Assembly (NCBI GenBank): GCA_030323305.1
Contig: CP106741.1
Span: 6,158,764 to 6,222,763 of the forward strand
Direction of reading: 5' to 3'
Origin: Paenibacillus sp. CC-CFT747
GTDB lineage: Bacteria; Bacillota; Bacilli; Paenibacillales; NBRC-103111
DNA length: 64,000 nt
Made by a program: the position numbers and the translations under genes. Of this stretch, positions 1-9,113 are shown one piece after another. Numbering within the stretch: the first letter of the stretch is position 1; every line of letters starts with the position of its first letter. The notes below the pieces were generated by a model. It did no database searches. It was given only the letters and a program-made list of their open reading frames with translations, and had not been told where the DNA came from.

Positions 1-67
1 ATAGTCCTTTGAAACCACGCTTACATTGTAAACGCTCCTCCAGCGGGTGAAAAGTAGTGAAAAATTG

Positions 68-108
68 TTGCTATTATTACAGAAAGCATACATACTTTAT
101 TGGAGTAT
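68..108 (+). promoter_or_regulatory. Promoter and inverted repeat upstream of hxlR-family gene
   Basis: A -35-like TTGCTA (68-73) lies 17 bp before a -10-like CATACT (91-96). An inverted repeat ATACT-N7-AGTAT (92-108) overlaps the -10, as expected for an autoregulatory operator of a winged-helix regulator. Seen by eye only. Confidence 0.4.
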
Positions 109-134
109 AGCAGCTATAGCGAAAGGAGATTTCC

Positions 135-500
135 ATGCCAAACCAGGAACAAACCGCCTCCCATCCAGGGAAACCGAGCAGTTACATACCCAAACAGCCC
201 GTCACCGTCGCCTGCTCGATCGAACAGACCCTAAGCGTCATTGGGGGAAAATGGTCCTTCCTCGTCCTGCGCGAACTCTTCTGCGGGACGAAGCGCTTCG
301 GCGAGCTGCAAAGGCAGATCAACGGGGTAAGCCCCAAAGCGCTTACCGATACGCTTCGCCACCTGGAGGAACAGGGGGTATTGGAGCGCAAAGCCTATGC
401 CACCGTACCGGTAACCGTCGAGTATACCCTCACACCGAAGGGACAAGACCTGCACCAGATTTTGAAAGAAATGAAGCTTTGGGCGGCCAAATGGACGTAG
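135..500 (+). CDS. HxlR-family winged-helix transcriptional regulator
   Basis: A 121-residue protein, the usual size of the HxlR/YodB family of MarR-like dimeric regulators. The conserved core is visible: a Cys-Ser start (CSIEQTL), then IGGKWSFLVLRELF, a recognition region around SPKALTDTLRHLEEQGVLER, and a wing leading into YTLTPKGQDL. A single Cys sits near residue 27, the position where YodB/HypR-type members sense electrophiles or disulfide stress; whether this one does is inference. An AAAGGAG ribosome site precedes the ATG. The next gene downstream, a permease on the same strand, begins 50 bp later and may be co-transcribed. Confidence 0.9.
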   Translation: MPNQEQTASHPGKPSSYIPKQPVTVACSIEQTLSVIGGKWSFLVLRELFCGTKRFGELQRQINGVSPKALTDTLRHLEEQGVLERKAYATVPVTVEYTLTPKGQDLHQILKEMKLWAAKWT

Positions 501-550
501 GGCCTAAGGCATCCCAACCCCATTTTACATTGTCGAGGTGACCCCCTGTC

Positions 551-1652
551 ATGCTTTCCTTCTACAAGAAGTATTACAAAACGGTGTTCGATATCGCGCT
601 GATCGTCGTGACGATCTACCTGTTCATGCTCCTGTTCAGCTACCTGTACCGGATTGCGACGCCGATCTTCCTCGCCTTCCTCATCTTTCTGGCGATTGAG
701 CCTCTGGCCAAATTCCTGAACCGCCGGGGGCTGAAGAAATCGATCGCCTCGGCGATCTCCACCCTGCTTTTCGTCCTCATCATTCTGGGGATTCTAGTGG
801 GGGTAGGGGCGATTTTCGCCAGCCAGATTTATAACCTCGCCGAGAAGATTCCGGCTTATAAGCTTATCCTTCAGGAGCAGATTGCCTTGAACACGGATTA
901 TGTGCAGAACCGGCTCGAGGCCCTTCCTCCCGACCTGGTGGAGAAGAGCAAGCAGTACACGTCGACCGTTATTGAGTATGGCTCCCGGGTGGCCACTACC
1001 TTCCTGAAGTCGCTCGTAGCGGGCTTGACCTCCTTCTCGTCCTTCCTGGTCAACTTCGTGATCGGCATCATTCTGGCCTATTTCCTGAGCATCGAAATCA
1101 ACCTGTGGAAGAAAATGGCCGACGAAAATACCCCGAGCACCTTCAAGAAGGCCTTCTTTTTCTGAAAGAAAACGTTCTGGCCGGTATCGGGGGTATTTGA
1201 AGGCCCAGCTCAAAATGGTGAGCGTCACCTTCCTCGTCATTTTCGTTGCGCTGCTTGTGCTTCAGGTCAAAAACGCGTTCTCGGTGTCTCTTCTGGCCGC
1301 CGTCTTCGACCTCCTGCCGCTGCTCGGCGTATCCACGGTCTTCATTCCGTGGATCATCTACCTGTTCATCGTCGGCCATACGAGCTTGGCCATCTGGCTC
1401 AGCGTACTGCTCGCGGCGGTCATTCTCGTCCGGCAGATTCTCGAGCCGAAGATTACCGGCGATACGCTCGGCGTGTCCGCTTTTACGATGCTTTCGTTTA
1501 TGATCATTTCCTTATCCCTTTTCGGGGTGGCGGGCCTGATCATTTCGCCCATCCTCATCATCACGATCAAAGCCCTGCATGAGCAGGGCTACTTGAGACG
1601 CTGGATCCGGCTGCCGGCCGGGGAGTACGACCAGCAGCCTCCTCTGTGGTAG
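551..1652 (+). CDS. ytvI: AI-2E/YtvI-family membrane permease (frame broken twice)
   Basis: A polytopic membrane protein of the AI-2E/UPF0118 family. The N-terminal part (551-1165) has paired hydrophobic helices followed by a periplasmic-type helical segment; the C-terminal part carries the family hallmark with an FDLLPLLG motif and terminal hydrophobic helices. The frame changes at about 1161 (after a T run) and again at about 1193 (in a run of five G). Adding one base at each point restores a continuous protein of about 367 residues, close to B. subtilis YtvI. GAGGTGA precedes the ATG. The transported substrate of YtvI is not established. I read this as an intact gene with sequencing deletions. 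Confidence 0.85.
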
Positions 1653-1653
1653 C

Positions 1654-2157
1654 TTAACGCAGGACCGGAAGCAGCACCCTTTCCACGTGAAAGAGGTGCT
1701 GTTTCATTTTGTCCTGGGCGAGCCCCATGTCGCGGGCCCGGATCGCCTCGACGATCTCCGCATGCTCTCTCCACAGCTGTTCCGATACGGAGCGGTTCGA
1801 GTAGAACTGCTTTCGTCTCGCTTCCCGGACAGCGGTTTCAAGAGCGCCTGACACCTCTTCCAGAAGCCGGGCCAGCACGGAGTTGTGGGCGGAGCGGGCA
1901 AGCGTCCGGTGAAAGCGGAGATCCGCTTCTTCCCCCGCCTCCTCGTTGCCGAGATGAGGCTGAATATCCGCCACCACGGCCTCCAGATCGGCCAAGTCCT
2001 CCTCCGTCCGGTTTTCCGCCGCATAAGCCGCCGCCGCTACCTCGAGCGCTTTGCGTGTTTCGAGCAGCTCCGTAATGGGATCCCGGTCGGTCAGAAGCGG
2101 TTCAACATTCAAAGACATGGTTAAAGAATCCAAGTCGGAAAGCACCTTCGCTGCCAT
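1654..2157 (-). CDS. FCD-domain protein lacking the GntR DNA-binding domain
   Basis: A 167-residue protein matching only the C-terminal all-helical FCD ligand-binding domain of FadR/LldR-type GntR regulators: ITELLETRKALE, then FHRTLA and a final EHAEIVEAIRARD region. Residues 1-25 resemble the linker that normally follows the winged helix. The N-terminal HTH (about 70 residues) is missing, and only about 120 bp separate this start from the divergent gene, so it cannot be hidden upstream. An AAGGGGTGG ribosome site precedes the ATG at 2157, so the short form looks genuinely translated. It could be a ligand-binding or dominant-negative partner of a full-length paralogue, or a decayed regulator. 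Confidence 0.75.
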   Translation of the reverse strand: MAAKVLSDLDSLTMSLNVEPLLTDRDPITELLETRKALEVAAAAYAAENRTEEDLADLEAVVADIQPHLGNEEAGEEADLRFHRTLARSAHNSVLARLLEEVSGALETAVREARRKQFYSNRSVSEQLWREHAEIVEAIRARDMGLAQDKMKQHLFHVERVLLPVLR

Positions 2158-2276
2158 AGCTTCCACCCCTTCTTCCGGATGGCTTTATCCGGTCTCTTAT
2201 GTTCTTTTACCCAATATTTTGAGGCTTATTCAGCCGATATGGTATAGTGGAACGATCAGCATACGGAGGAGATCGA

Positions 2277-2747
2277 ATGACGTCCCAACCCGCCTCAAAA
2301 GCTTGGAAACCGGCCGTTTGGCTGCTGGCCGGGGATCTGGTCATGATCCTGCTCTTCACGGCGGCAGGCAGCCGGGAGCACCATTATGGCTTTACCCTGT
2401 ACCAGACGTTCGTCACGGCCCTGCCTTTCCTGCTCGCCTGGATAGCCGCCGGCTTCGTGATGGGCGCGTTTCGCCCAAAAGCTTATTCCGGCTTCGGCGC
2501 CGGAGCAGCGGCTGCCGCCCTTTCCTGGGTGGTGGCCCTCCCGTTCGGCTTGTTCGGAAAGCCGATCTTCACGATTTACGGGGTCCTGGCCCTGTTCTTC
2601 GTCTATCTCTTCCTAATGCTCTGGCGAACCCTGTTCATGGCTCTCCGCCGGAACGGAAGGCTTGAGGCCCATAGGGACCTTCCCGGTCCGATCGGAACAA
2701 AAGAAAACCGGCAGGCGCTTTGGATGGCGCTTGCCGGTTTTTTATGA
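2277..2747 (+). CDS. DUF3054 family membrane protein
   Basis: A small membrane protein with four predicted hydrophobic helices, matching the DUF3054 family (N-terminal PAVWLLAGDLVMILLF helix, then YQTFVTALPFLLAW and a WRTLFMALRR end). Function unknown. Start chosen at 2277 because GGAGGA lies just upstream; an earlier in-frame codon at 2247 lacks such a site. The reading frame runs into the terminator at 2704-2742. Adding one base near 2662 would instead give a stop at about 2665, right after the last helix, which is the more natural end. Confidence 0.75.
   Translation: MTSQPASKAWKPAVWLLAGDLVMILLFTAAGSREHHYGFTLYQTFVTALPFLLAWIAAGFVMGAFRPKAYSGFGAGAAAAALSWVVALPFGLFGKPIFTIYGVLALFFVYLFLMLWRTLFMALRRNGRLEAHRDLPGPIGTKENRQALWMALAGFL
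2704..2742. terminator. Rho-independent terminator (bidirectional)
   Basis: A GC-rich stem of about 15 bp (AAAACCGGCAGGCGC pairing with GCGCTTGCCGGTTTT) with an 8-nt loop and T tract. It sits between the DUF3054 gene and convergent murI and can serve both. Confidence 0.85.
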
Positions 2748-2784
2748 TCTTCTTTTTGCAAATCCGCCTGAAGGACGGCTTTTC

Positions 2785-3599
2785 TTACACGATGGTCGGA
2801 ACCTGCCAGACCACCGGCGAGGCGTCCATGTATTTCTCGAGCCAGGCACAGGCAATCTGCTTGAACATAACCGGATCTCCGCTGCAAAAAAACTGATGCA
2901 CCGGCGTCCGGTCCGCCTTCGCCAGCTGGCCGCGGTGGTAGAGGATGGCACTGATTTCGCGGGCCGTCTCTTCGGCCGAGCTGATCAGCGTCACATCCGG
3001 TCCCATTCCCTCGCGAATGGCGCCCGTCAGGAACGGATAATGCGTGCAGCCGAGGATGAGGCAGTCCAAGGAAACCGCCGGATCGGCTCCAGTGTAATCC
3101 TTACCGTTTCCTTCGCATGGTCCGACAGGAACTGGCCGGACTCCACAAGGGGCACGAAGGTCGGACAGGCCAGGCTGACAATTTCCAGCTGAGGCGAAAT
3201 CTCTTTGAGGGCGTATTCATAAGCCCGGCTCTTCACGGTGCCTTCCGTGCCGATCACACCGACCGTCCCCCGCCGGGTATGCTTGATCGCGGCTCTCGCC
3301 CCGGGAGCGATAACCCCGACGACGGGGATCTCCACGCGGGAGCGGATATCCTCCAAAGCAACGGCCGTTGCGGTGTTGCAGGCAATCACGATCATTTTAG
3401 GCTCGAATTGAGTCAGGTAGTCTACGATTTGCCGGGTAAAGAGAACGACTTCCTCTGGGGAACGGGGGCCGTAGGGAGTTCTCGCGGTGTCGCCGAAATA
3501 AATCACTTTCTCCTGCGGCAGCTGCCGGAGAACCTCCTTCACAACCGTCAATCCGCCAACGCCCGAGTCTAGAACGGCAATGGCATTATGCAAGACCAT
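2785..3599 (-). CDS. murI: Glutamate racemase (one frame break)
   Basis: Interconverts L- and D-glutamate, supplying D-Glu for peptidoglycan. The N-terminal DSGVGGLTV motif, YFGDTARTPYG, the first catalytic cysteine in ACNTATA (C74) and the second in LGCTHYP are all present. The frame changes at about 3083 between IRITLEP and SLDCLILGC; one added base joins the parts into a normal protein of about 270 residues. AAGGAAG precedes the ATG at 3599. Both catalytic cysteines sit on intact segments, so the gene is probably functional. Confidence 0.93.
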
Positions 3600-3705
3600 A
3601 CGCTTCCTTTGCAGTAAAATAAGTGCGGTAAACTAATGATAGATTATGACCACGGGCGGTGAAACGTACGGACGATCGGCCGGCGGACACCCCGAAGCAC
3701 GGAAA

Positions 3706-4724
3706 TTATTTTTGAAAATCGGTCAGGAGCCCAAATTGATAGCCTTCCTTCTTGATCCCTTTAATGATCCGGTCCAGAGCCTCGATATTGTCCTCGGAGC
3801 CCTGATGCATCAGGATGATGTTTCCGTCGTGAAGGTTGTTCATGATGTCGTTATACGAATCATCGGGACCGTTGGCCCGCGGCTCCCAGTCCCGCATCGC
3901 CGTGGACCAGAAAACAGAAGTATACCCCATATCCGAAACCAAGTCCAGCAGGTGCATGCTGTAAGTCCCGTACGGGAAGCGGAAGAACGGCTGGATCGGC
4001 TTGCCGGTAATGTCCTGATACATCTTGGCGTAATCTTCGATTTCCTTTCGGACTTGGGCATCGGATAACGTCGTCATGTCCTTGTGGGACATCGTATGGT
4101 TCGCCACCAGATGGCCGTCATTAACCAGCCGCTTCAGAAAATCGGGATGGGCCTTCACGTTGTAGCCGGCCAGAAAGTAATTGGCTTTCACCCCGTTATC
4201 CTTCAGAACCTTCAGCATTTTGTCGACGTCACCGAGCGGTCCGCCGGTATCAAAAGTCAGGTAAACCTTCTTCCCGGTTCCCACGTAGGCGACCTTCTGG
4301 TTAGCCGTATACTGCTTGACTTCCGCCGGAAAGCCGGGGACCTCTCCTTTTTCTTCTTCATATAATACCAGGAAACGGATTTGCGGCTTGAATCTCCTGA
4401 CGGCTTCGCCGTGGGAGCGGATGTCGGTTTAGCGGTAGGCGCGGTTGTAGGCTTCACGGTCGGCTTGGCCGTCTCCGGAGGCTTGACGCTCGGACTGGGT
4501 GAAGGGGCCGTTGGAGAAGGCACCGCGGTCGGCGTCGGGCTGGGTGCTGCGGGACTTGGAGAAGGCGTCGTCTTCGGAGACGGGGACGCGCTGGGGGCCG
4601 GACTCGCGGCTGCCTCCTGTTTGGGACTGGCCGGAGGCTCCGCTCCTTCTTGGGCACCGGTACAGGCAGCGAGCATCGCCGAAAGCACGGCGGCGGATAC
4701 GGCAGCGTTCCATCGTTTGTTCAA
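3706..4724 (-). CDS. Lipoprotein polysaccharide deacetylase (one frame break)
   Basis: A secreted NodB-type (CE4) deacetylase, probably acting on peptidoglycan or another wall glycan. A TTG start at 4724 has AAGGAGTG upstream and opens a signal peptide ending in the lipobox LAAC, followed by a long Pro/Ser/Thr/Lys linker of PSPS and PTAKP repeats (wall-spanning type). The catalytic domain shows YLTFDTGG, NHTMSH (metal-binding His pair), RFPYGTYS and ILMHQG. In motif 1 the usual second Asp (FDDG) is Thr, so one canonical metal ligand is absent. The frame changes at about 4390 between linker and domain; one added base repairs it. Confidence 0.85.
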
Positions 4725-4923
4725 AAAAGTCACTCCTTGCTTAGGTTCGTAAAACATTTGTTCCCTGTTACAATTCGACATGATTCCCGCAATCCCTGTT
4801 CCTTCCCCCTATCCGCCCGGAAACTTTTGGCACCCTGCCTCAAATGGGTGGAAAATTTATTTTTTACTTCACCAAAATAGGGTTAATAATATAGGAATCC
4901 ATTTGCGTAGGAGGCGGAAGGTC

Positions 4924-5982
4924 ATGAAGAAATACAAAGCGGGGATTATCGGCTGCGGCAACATTTTTCCCATGCATGCCGCATCCATTCAGCTGTCGGA
5001 TATCGCCGAAGTCGAGGCCGTATGCGACGTCAAGGAAGACCGGGCGAAGAACAGCGCAGCTAAGTATAATTGCAATTACTATACCGATTATGAGGAAATG
5101 CTCGAGAAGGCGGATATCGACGTCGTACATATCTGTACCCCTCACTATAATCATGCGGACATTGCCATTGCCGCAGCCAACAAGGGCAAGCATGTCCTTA
5201 CGGAGAAGCCCATGAGCATCTCGATTGAGCAGGCGAAGGAGATGGTCGAGGCGTGCGAACGTAACGGAGTCACGTTGGGCGTGATTTTCCAGAACCGCTA
5301 CAATCCCGGGTCCCAGCTGATCAAGAACGCGATTCAGGACGGCAGCCTGGGGCAGATTCTTGGGGCGAAATGCTCCGTTACCTGGAAGCGGACCGACGAT
5401 TATTACAAGAAGAGCGATTGGAAGGGAACATGGAGCAAGGAAGGCGGCGGCGTTCTCATCGACCAGGCGATTCATACGATGGACCTTATGCGCTGGTTCG
5501 TCGGTGAGGACATCGAATACGTGGATGCCCAGATCGCGAACCGGGCCCACGAGAAGATTGAAGTGGAGGACAGCGCGGAGGGGGTCATCAAATTCACGAA
5601 CGGGGTGTTCGCCGGGTTCTTCGCCATCAATTATTACAGCTATGACGCCCCGGTCGAAATCGAGATTCACGGCGTGAAAGGCATCGCCAAGATGGTAGCT
5701 GACCGCGCCACCATCACCTACAACGACGGGACGGAAATCACCCGGGACAAGAACCCGAATGAAGTCATCGATTACGGCGAAGGGGTCAAAATCTACTGGG
5801 GCGTCAGCCATTCCAAGCAGATCCGAGATTACTACTACTCGCTTCAGGCCGGCAAAGCTCCGTACATCGACGGCCGGGAGGCGATGAAAACGCAGGAGAT
5901 GATCGCGGCGGTGTACCAATCCGGCAAGGAGAACAAACGGGTATACCTGAACTCGCCTGAAGACAAAAAAGCCGAAAAATAA
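4924..5982 (+). CDS. Gfo/Idh/MocA-family NAD(P)-dependent oxidoreductase
   Basis: A 352-residue sugar or inositol dehydrogenase-type oxidoreductase. The N-terminal Rossmann fold has GIIGCGNIFPMH; then comes the conserved HICTPHYNH and the EKPMS motif that carries the catalytic Lys, followed by the family's alpha/beta C-terminal domain with a GGGVLIDQAIHTMDL helix (catalytic His). Start at 4924 because GGAGGCGGAAGG lies just upstream; the frame stays open further 5' without ribosome-site support. Substrate cannot be assigned from sequence. Neighbouring alpha-galactosidase suggests a carbohydrate role. Confidence 0.88.
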   Translation: MKKYKAGIIGCGNIFPMHAASIQLSDIAEVEAVCDVKEDRAKNSAAKYNCNYYTDYEEMLEKADIDVVHICTPHYNHADIAIAAANKGKHVLTEKPMSISIEQAKEMVEACERNGVTLGVIFQNRYNPGSQLIKNAIQDGSLGQILGAKCSVTWKRTDDYYKKSDWKGTWSKEGGGVLIDQAIHTMDLMRWFVGEDIEYVDAQIANRAHEKIEVEDSAEGVIKFTNGVFAGFFAINYYSYDAPVEIEIHGVKGIAKMVADRATITYNDGTEITRDKNPNEVIDYGEGVKIYWGVSHSKQIRDYYYSLQAGKAPYIDGREAMKTQEMIAAVYQSGKENKRVYLNSPEDKKAEK

Positions 5983-6026
5983 GATTTGTAGAAGCGAAGA
6001 GCGAGCTTCGTAAAAGCTAGAGGAAG

Positions 6027-6058
6027 ATGCAAAAAGGAGCCCTTGTGGGCTCCTTTTT
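6027..6058. terminator. Bidirectional terminator between oxidoreductase and melA
   Basis: Perfect stem AAAAAGGAGCCC / GGGCTCCTTTTT with a 4-nt loop. The A and T flanks allow use from both strands by these convergent genes. Confidence 0.9.
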
Positions 6059-6065
6059 GATCTGG

Positions 6066-7363
6066 TCAGCTGAATTTCGGCAGCCAGTCGCCGTGCGCTT
6101 CGATCAGTTCGTCGCACATGGCTACGATGTCGTCCATGGACAGCTCCGCAGACGTGTGGGGATCGAGCAGGGCCGCATGGTAAATGTGGTCCTTCTTGCC
6201 GGTGAGCGCCGCTTCGATGGTGAGCAGCTGGGTATTGATGTTGGTCCGGTTAAGAGCCGCACATTGAGGAGGCAGGTCTCCGACATACGTCGGCGTCACG
6301 CCGCTGGCGTCAACGAGGCAGGGAACCTCGACACAGGCTTCCTTCGGCAGGTTCGTGATCAGGCCGGTGTTCATGACGTTGCCGCCGATCTTGTAAGGCT
6401 TGTCGGTCTCGATGGCTTCCATGATATGGGAAGCGTATTCATGGCTGCGGCAGTGCTCGAGCGATTTGTCGTTGACGAGCTCCTCCCGCATTTTGGCCCA
6501 TTTCTCGATCTGCCGGATGCAGCGGCGCGGGTACTCGTCCAGCGGAATATTAAAGCGGTCGATCAGCTCGGGGTAGTTCCGCTTGATGAAATAAGGATGA
6601 TATTCCGCATTGTGCTCGGAGGATTCCGTGATGTAGTACCCGAACCTGAGCATCATCTCGTAGCGGACCATGTCATGGTGCTTTTCCTTCTGCTTCTCAG
6701 CCGCCCTCTTCTTGATTTCGGGATAAAGGTCCTTGCCGTCCTTGGTAACTTCCAGCAGCCAGGCCATATGGTTGATGCCGGCAATCTTCCATTGGACACC
6801 CGTATCGTCCATTTCGAGAGCCCGGAACAAATGAGGGACGCACGCCTGCACGCTGTGGCACAAGCCCACCGTTTTGACTCCACCGTAGGTGTTCATCACA
6901 TTGGTAAGAACGGCCATCGGGTTCGTGTAGTTCAGGAACAGAGCGTCCGGGCATACCTCCTGAATGTCCTTCGCAAAATCGAGCATAACCGGAATGGTAC
7001 GCAGGTTCCGGAAAATCCCCCGATTCCAATCGTATCGGCGATGGTCTGGCGCAGTCCGTATTTCTTCGGAATCTCAAAATCCGTGATGGTGCAAGGGTCA
7101 TAGCCGCCCACCTGAATGGCATTGACCACATATTTGGCTCCGCGAAGGGCTTCCTTGCGGTCGGAATAAGCCTTGATGACGCAGGAGCTTCCGCTCGTGG
7201 CCTTCAAGTTGTTCAGCATCTGCTCCGAATCTTTCAGCCGTTCCGGGTTAATGTCAAACAGGGCGATTTCAAAGCCCTGCAGAGCCGGCACCTGCATGCT
7301 GTCGCCGAGCACGTTCTTGGCGAAGACGGTACTGCCTGCTCCGAGGAAAGTAATTTTGGACAT
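6066..7363 (-). CDS. melA: GH4 family alpha-galactosidase (one frame break)
   Basis: A glycoside hydrolase family 4 enzyme (NAD+ and divalent metal dependent), closest in pattern to MelA alpha-galactosidases. The N-terminal FLGAGSTVF nucleotide-binding motif, NAIQVGGY, NYTNPMA, the metal-binding Cys and His in GLCHSV and GINHMAW are present. The frame changes at about 7018 in a run of five G (coding strand); adding one G joins GIGG to the following IFRNLRTIP. The restored protein is about 432 residues, the family norm. The ATG at 7363 has GGAGG 10 nt upstream. Substrate could be another alpha-galactoside. Confidence 0.88.
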
Positions 7364-7401
7364 CGATCCATGACCTCCAGGGGAAAGTTTGACTTGCTTA
7401 T

Positions 7402-7434
7402 CCCACTTTACACCCGAATCGGGTAAAATCGAAT
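7402..7434 (-). promoter_or_regulatory. Palindromic candidate operator upstream of melA
   Basis: ACCCGA-A-TCGGGT (7412-7424) is an exact palindrome, extended by TTTAC and AAAA flanks. It lies about 50 bp upstream of the melA start and is a plausible operator for a sugar-responsive regulator. The regulator is unknown. Confidence 0.4.
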
Positions 7435-7492
7435 GGAAGAAAGCCATTTCCATATGGAGGAATGTAGTTTGTTTCGGGCGGGTATCTCCGGC

Positions 7493-7915
7493 TTACCGGG
7501 AGGCCCGGCGGACCATAAAGAGCAGAACCGTAATGATGATAAAGGCAATCAGGGCGAGCAGCGGAATCGTTACCACTCCCCACCAGTCGAGATAATCATA
7601 TTCGCACGGCACCCGGCCGCAGGCGGTCGCATTGTCGTGAAAATAAGGAACCTTCTGAATGGCATAGTGGTAGATGGAGATGCACCCGCCGATGACGGAC
7701 AGGGGCAGCCCATAGCGCCAGATACCATAATCCTTGCGCACTGCCGCGATTCCAAGCAGAATGGTCAGCGGATACATGAAGATCCGCTGGAACCAGCACA
7801 GTTTGCACGGCTCGAACTGCATAATCTCCGAGAGGTACAAGCTTCCCGCCGTTGCCACGAGCGCAGCCGCGAAGGAGAGGTACAACCCGTTCTCCAGCAC
7901 AAATTTTTTGTTCAT
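7493..7915 (-). CDS. bdbC: Disulfide bond formation protein B homologue
   Basis: A 140-residue DsbB-family quinone-linked oxidoreductase of the membrane; it reoxidises an extracytoplasmic thiol oxidase. Four hydrophobic helices are visible, with the catalytic CKLC pair (C37/C40) in the first loop and the second pair C99 and C104 in the second loop. Length matches B. subtilis BdbC (138 residues). In Bacillus bdbC is usually paired with the thioredoxin-like partner bdbD; none is adjacent here. Confidence 0.92.
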   Translation of the reverse strand: MNKKFVLENGLYLSFAAALVATAGSLYLSEIMQFEPCKLCWFQRIFMYPLTILLGIAAVRKDYGIWRYGLPLSVIGGCISIYHYAIQKVPYFHDNATACGRVPCEYDYLDWWGVVTIPLLALIAFIIITVLLFMVRRASR

Positions 7916-8089
7916 CTTCTCTAATCATCCTTCCAAGCCTGCCGACGACAAATGACATAAATCGGTTCCGGCGACCGTTGTTTTCTATTATTTTGAGGCA
8001 GACGTCCCGGATTTGCAAGAAATCCGTTGCACCGCTTCCGTTTATCCTTCATCATTATAGGTAGCTTACCTCAGCAAGGAGGAGCCGTC

Positions 8090-8949
8090 ATGGCCGACAT
8101 CCGTCATCAAGTATCCATTAACGCCCACCCAAGCAAAGGAGAGCTTACCGTTCTGTTTGCCGGCAGCGCCGAAACGGAGCCTCGGCATTCCGTGGGACCC
8201 CAGGTGCTCGACTATCATCTCGTCCACTATGTCCTTTCAGGCAAGGGGCACTTTCGCTGCATGGGCAAGGAGTATGAGCTTGGAGCCGGCGATTCCTTCT
8301 TCATCTTTCCGGGGAGCTTGCGGCCTATGAATCGGACGGAGACGATCCGTGGACGTACCGCTGGATCGCCATGGAAGGAACGGATGCCGACCGGCTGCTG
8401 AGCCTGCGGAGCATCACGGCCCACCGGCCGGTGGTCAAAGGCTCCGGACGCCGGATCCCCCTTCTCTTCCGCCGGATTCAGCGGACCCTCCAGGAAGGCA
8501 AGCCGGAGAACGATCTCCAGGCGGAAGGCTATTTGCGGCTTCTGCTCGCCGAGTGGGCGAAGGATGCCGGAATCCGTCCGGACGAGCCGGATGAGCCCGA
8601 AAGCGAAGGCCGCCGGCAGGTGGACCAGGCGATCCGCTGGCTGACGCTGCAGTACTCCCAGCCGGTCTCTATCGATCATATGGCCCAGACGCTCGGGTAC
8701 CATCGGACCTACTTGTCCAAAATTTTTAAACAGCAGACCGGCCTCTCCCCGATGAATTTTCTGCTCAAGATCCGGATGGAACGGGCCCGGCTCCTGCTTG
8801 AGAAACCGCTGACGATCGAACAGGTCGCCTCCTCCGTGGGCTTCTCCGACGCCCTCTATTTCTCTAAGCAGTTCAAGAAATGGTACGGCGCGTCCCCAAG
8901 TGATTATCGGCAGGAAAACCAGGGAAAGCTCCGGTTTGACTGCTTATAA
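8090..8949 (+). CDS. AraC-family transcriptional regulator (one frame break)
   Basis: A cupin-type N-terminal sensor (LDYHLVHYVLSGKGHF, FFIFPG) followed by two AraC helix-turn-helix units at the C terminus (SIDHMAQTLGYHRTYLSKIFK and TIEQVASSVGFSDALYFSKQFKK). The frame changes at about 8312 in a GGGG run; one added G joins FFIFPG to the next segment, ELAAYESDGDDPW. The restored protein is about 286 residues, normal for the family. GGAGG precedes the ATG at 8090. The sensor type suggests a sugar ligand, but no adjacent transport operon identifies it. Confidence 0.88.
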
Positions 8950-9113
8950 CGTAGATCCAGTAACATTAAGTAAATTTTTTTAGGTTTGGTGTAACAAAAT
9001 ATCAAGTCATGCTGTCTATAGAATAAAGAGACTCCATTCGACAAAAACTGACTAATCCCGCGCATCCGTTGGGAACTATTTCCCGGATGTCCTGTCGCGG
9101 CGGAAAGGATACC

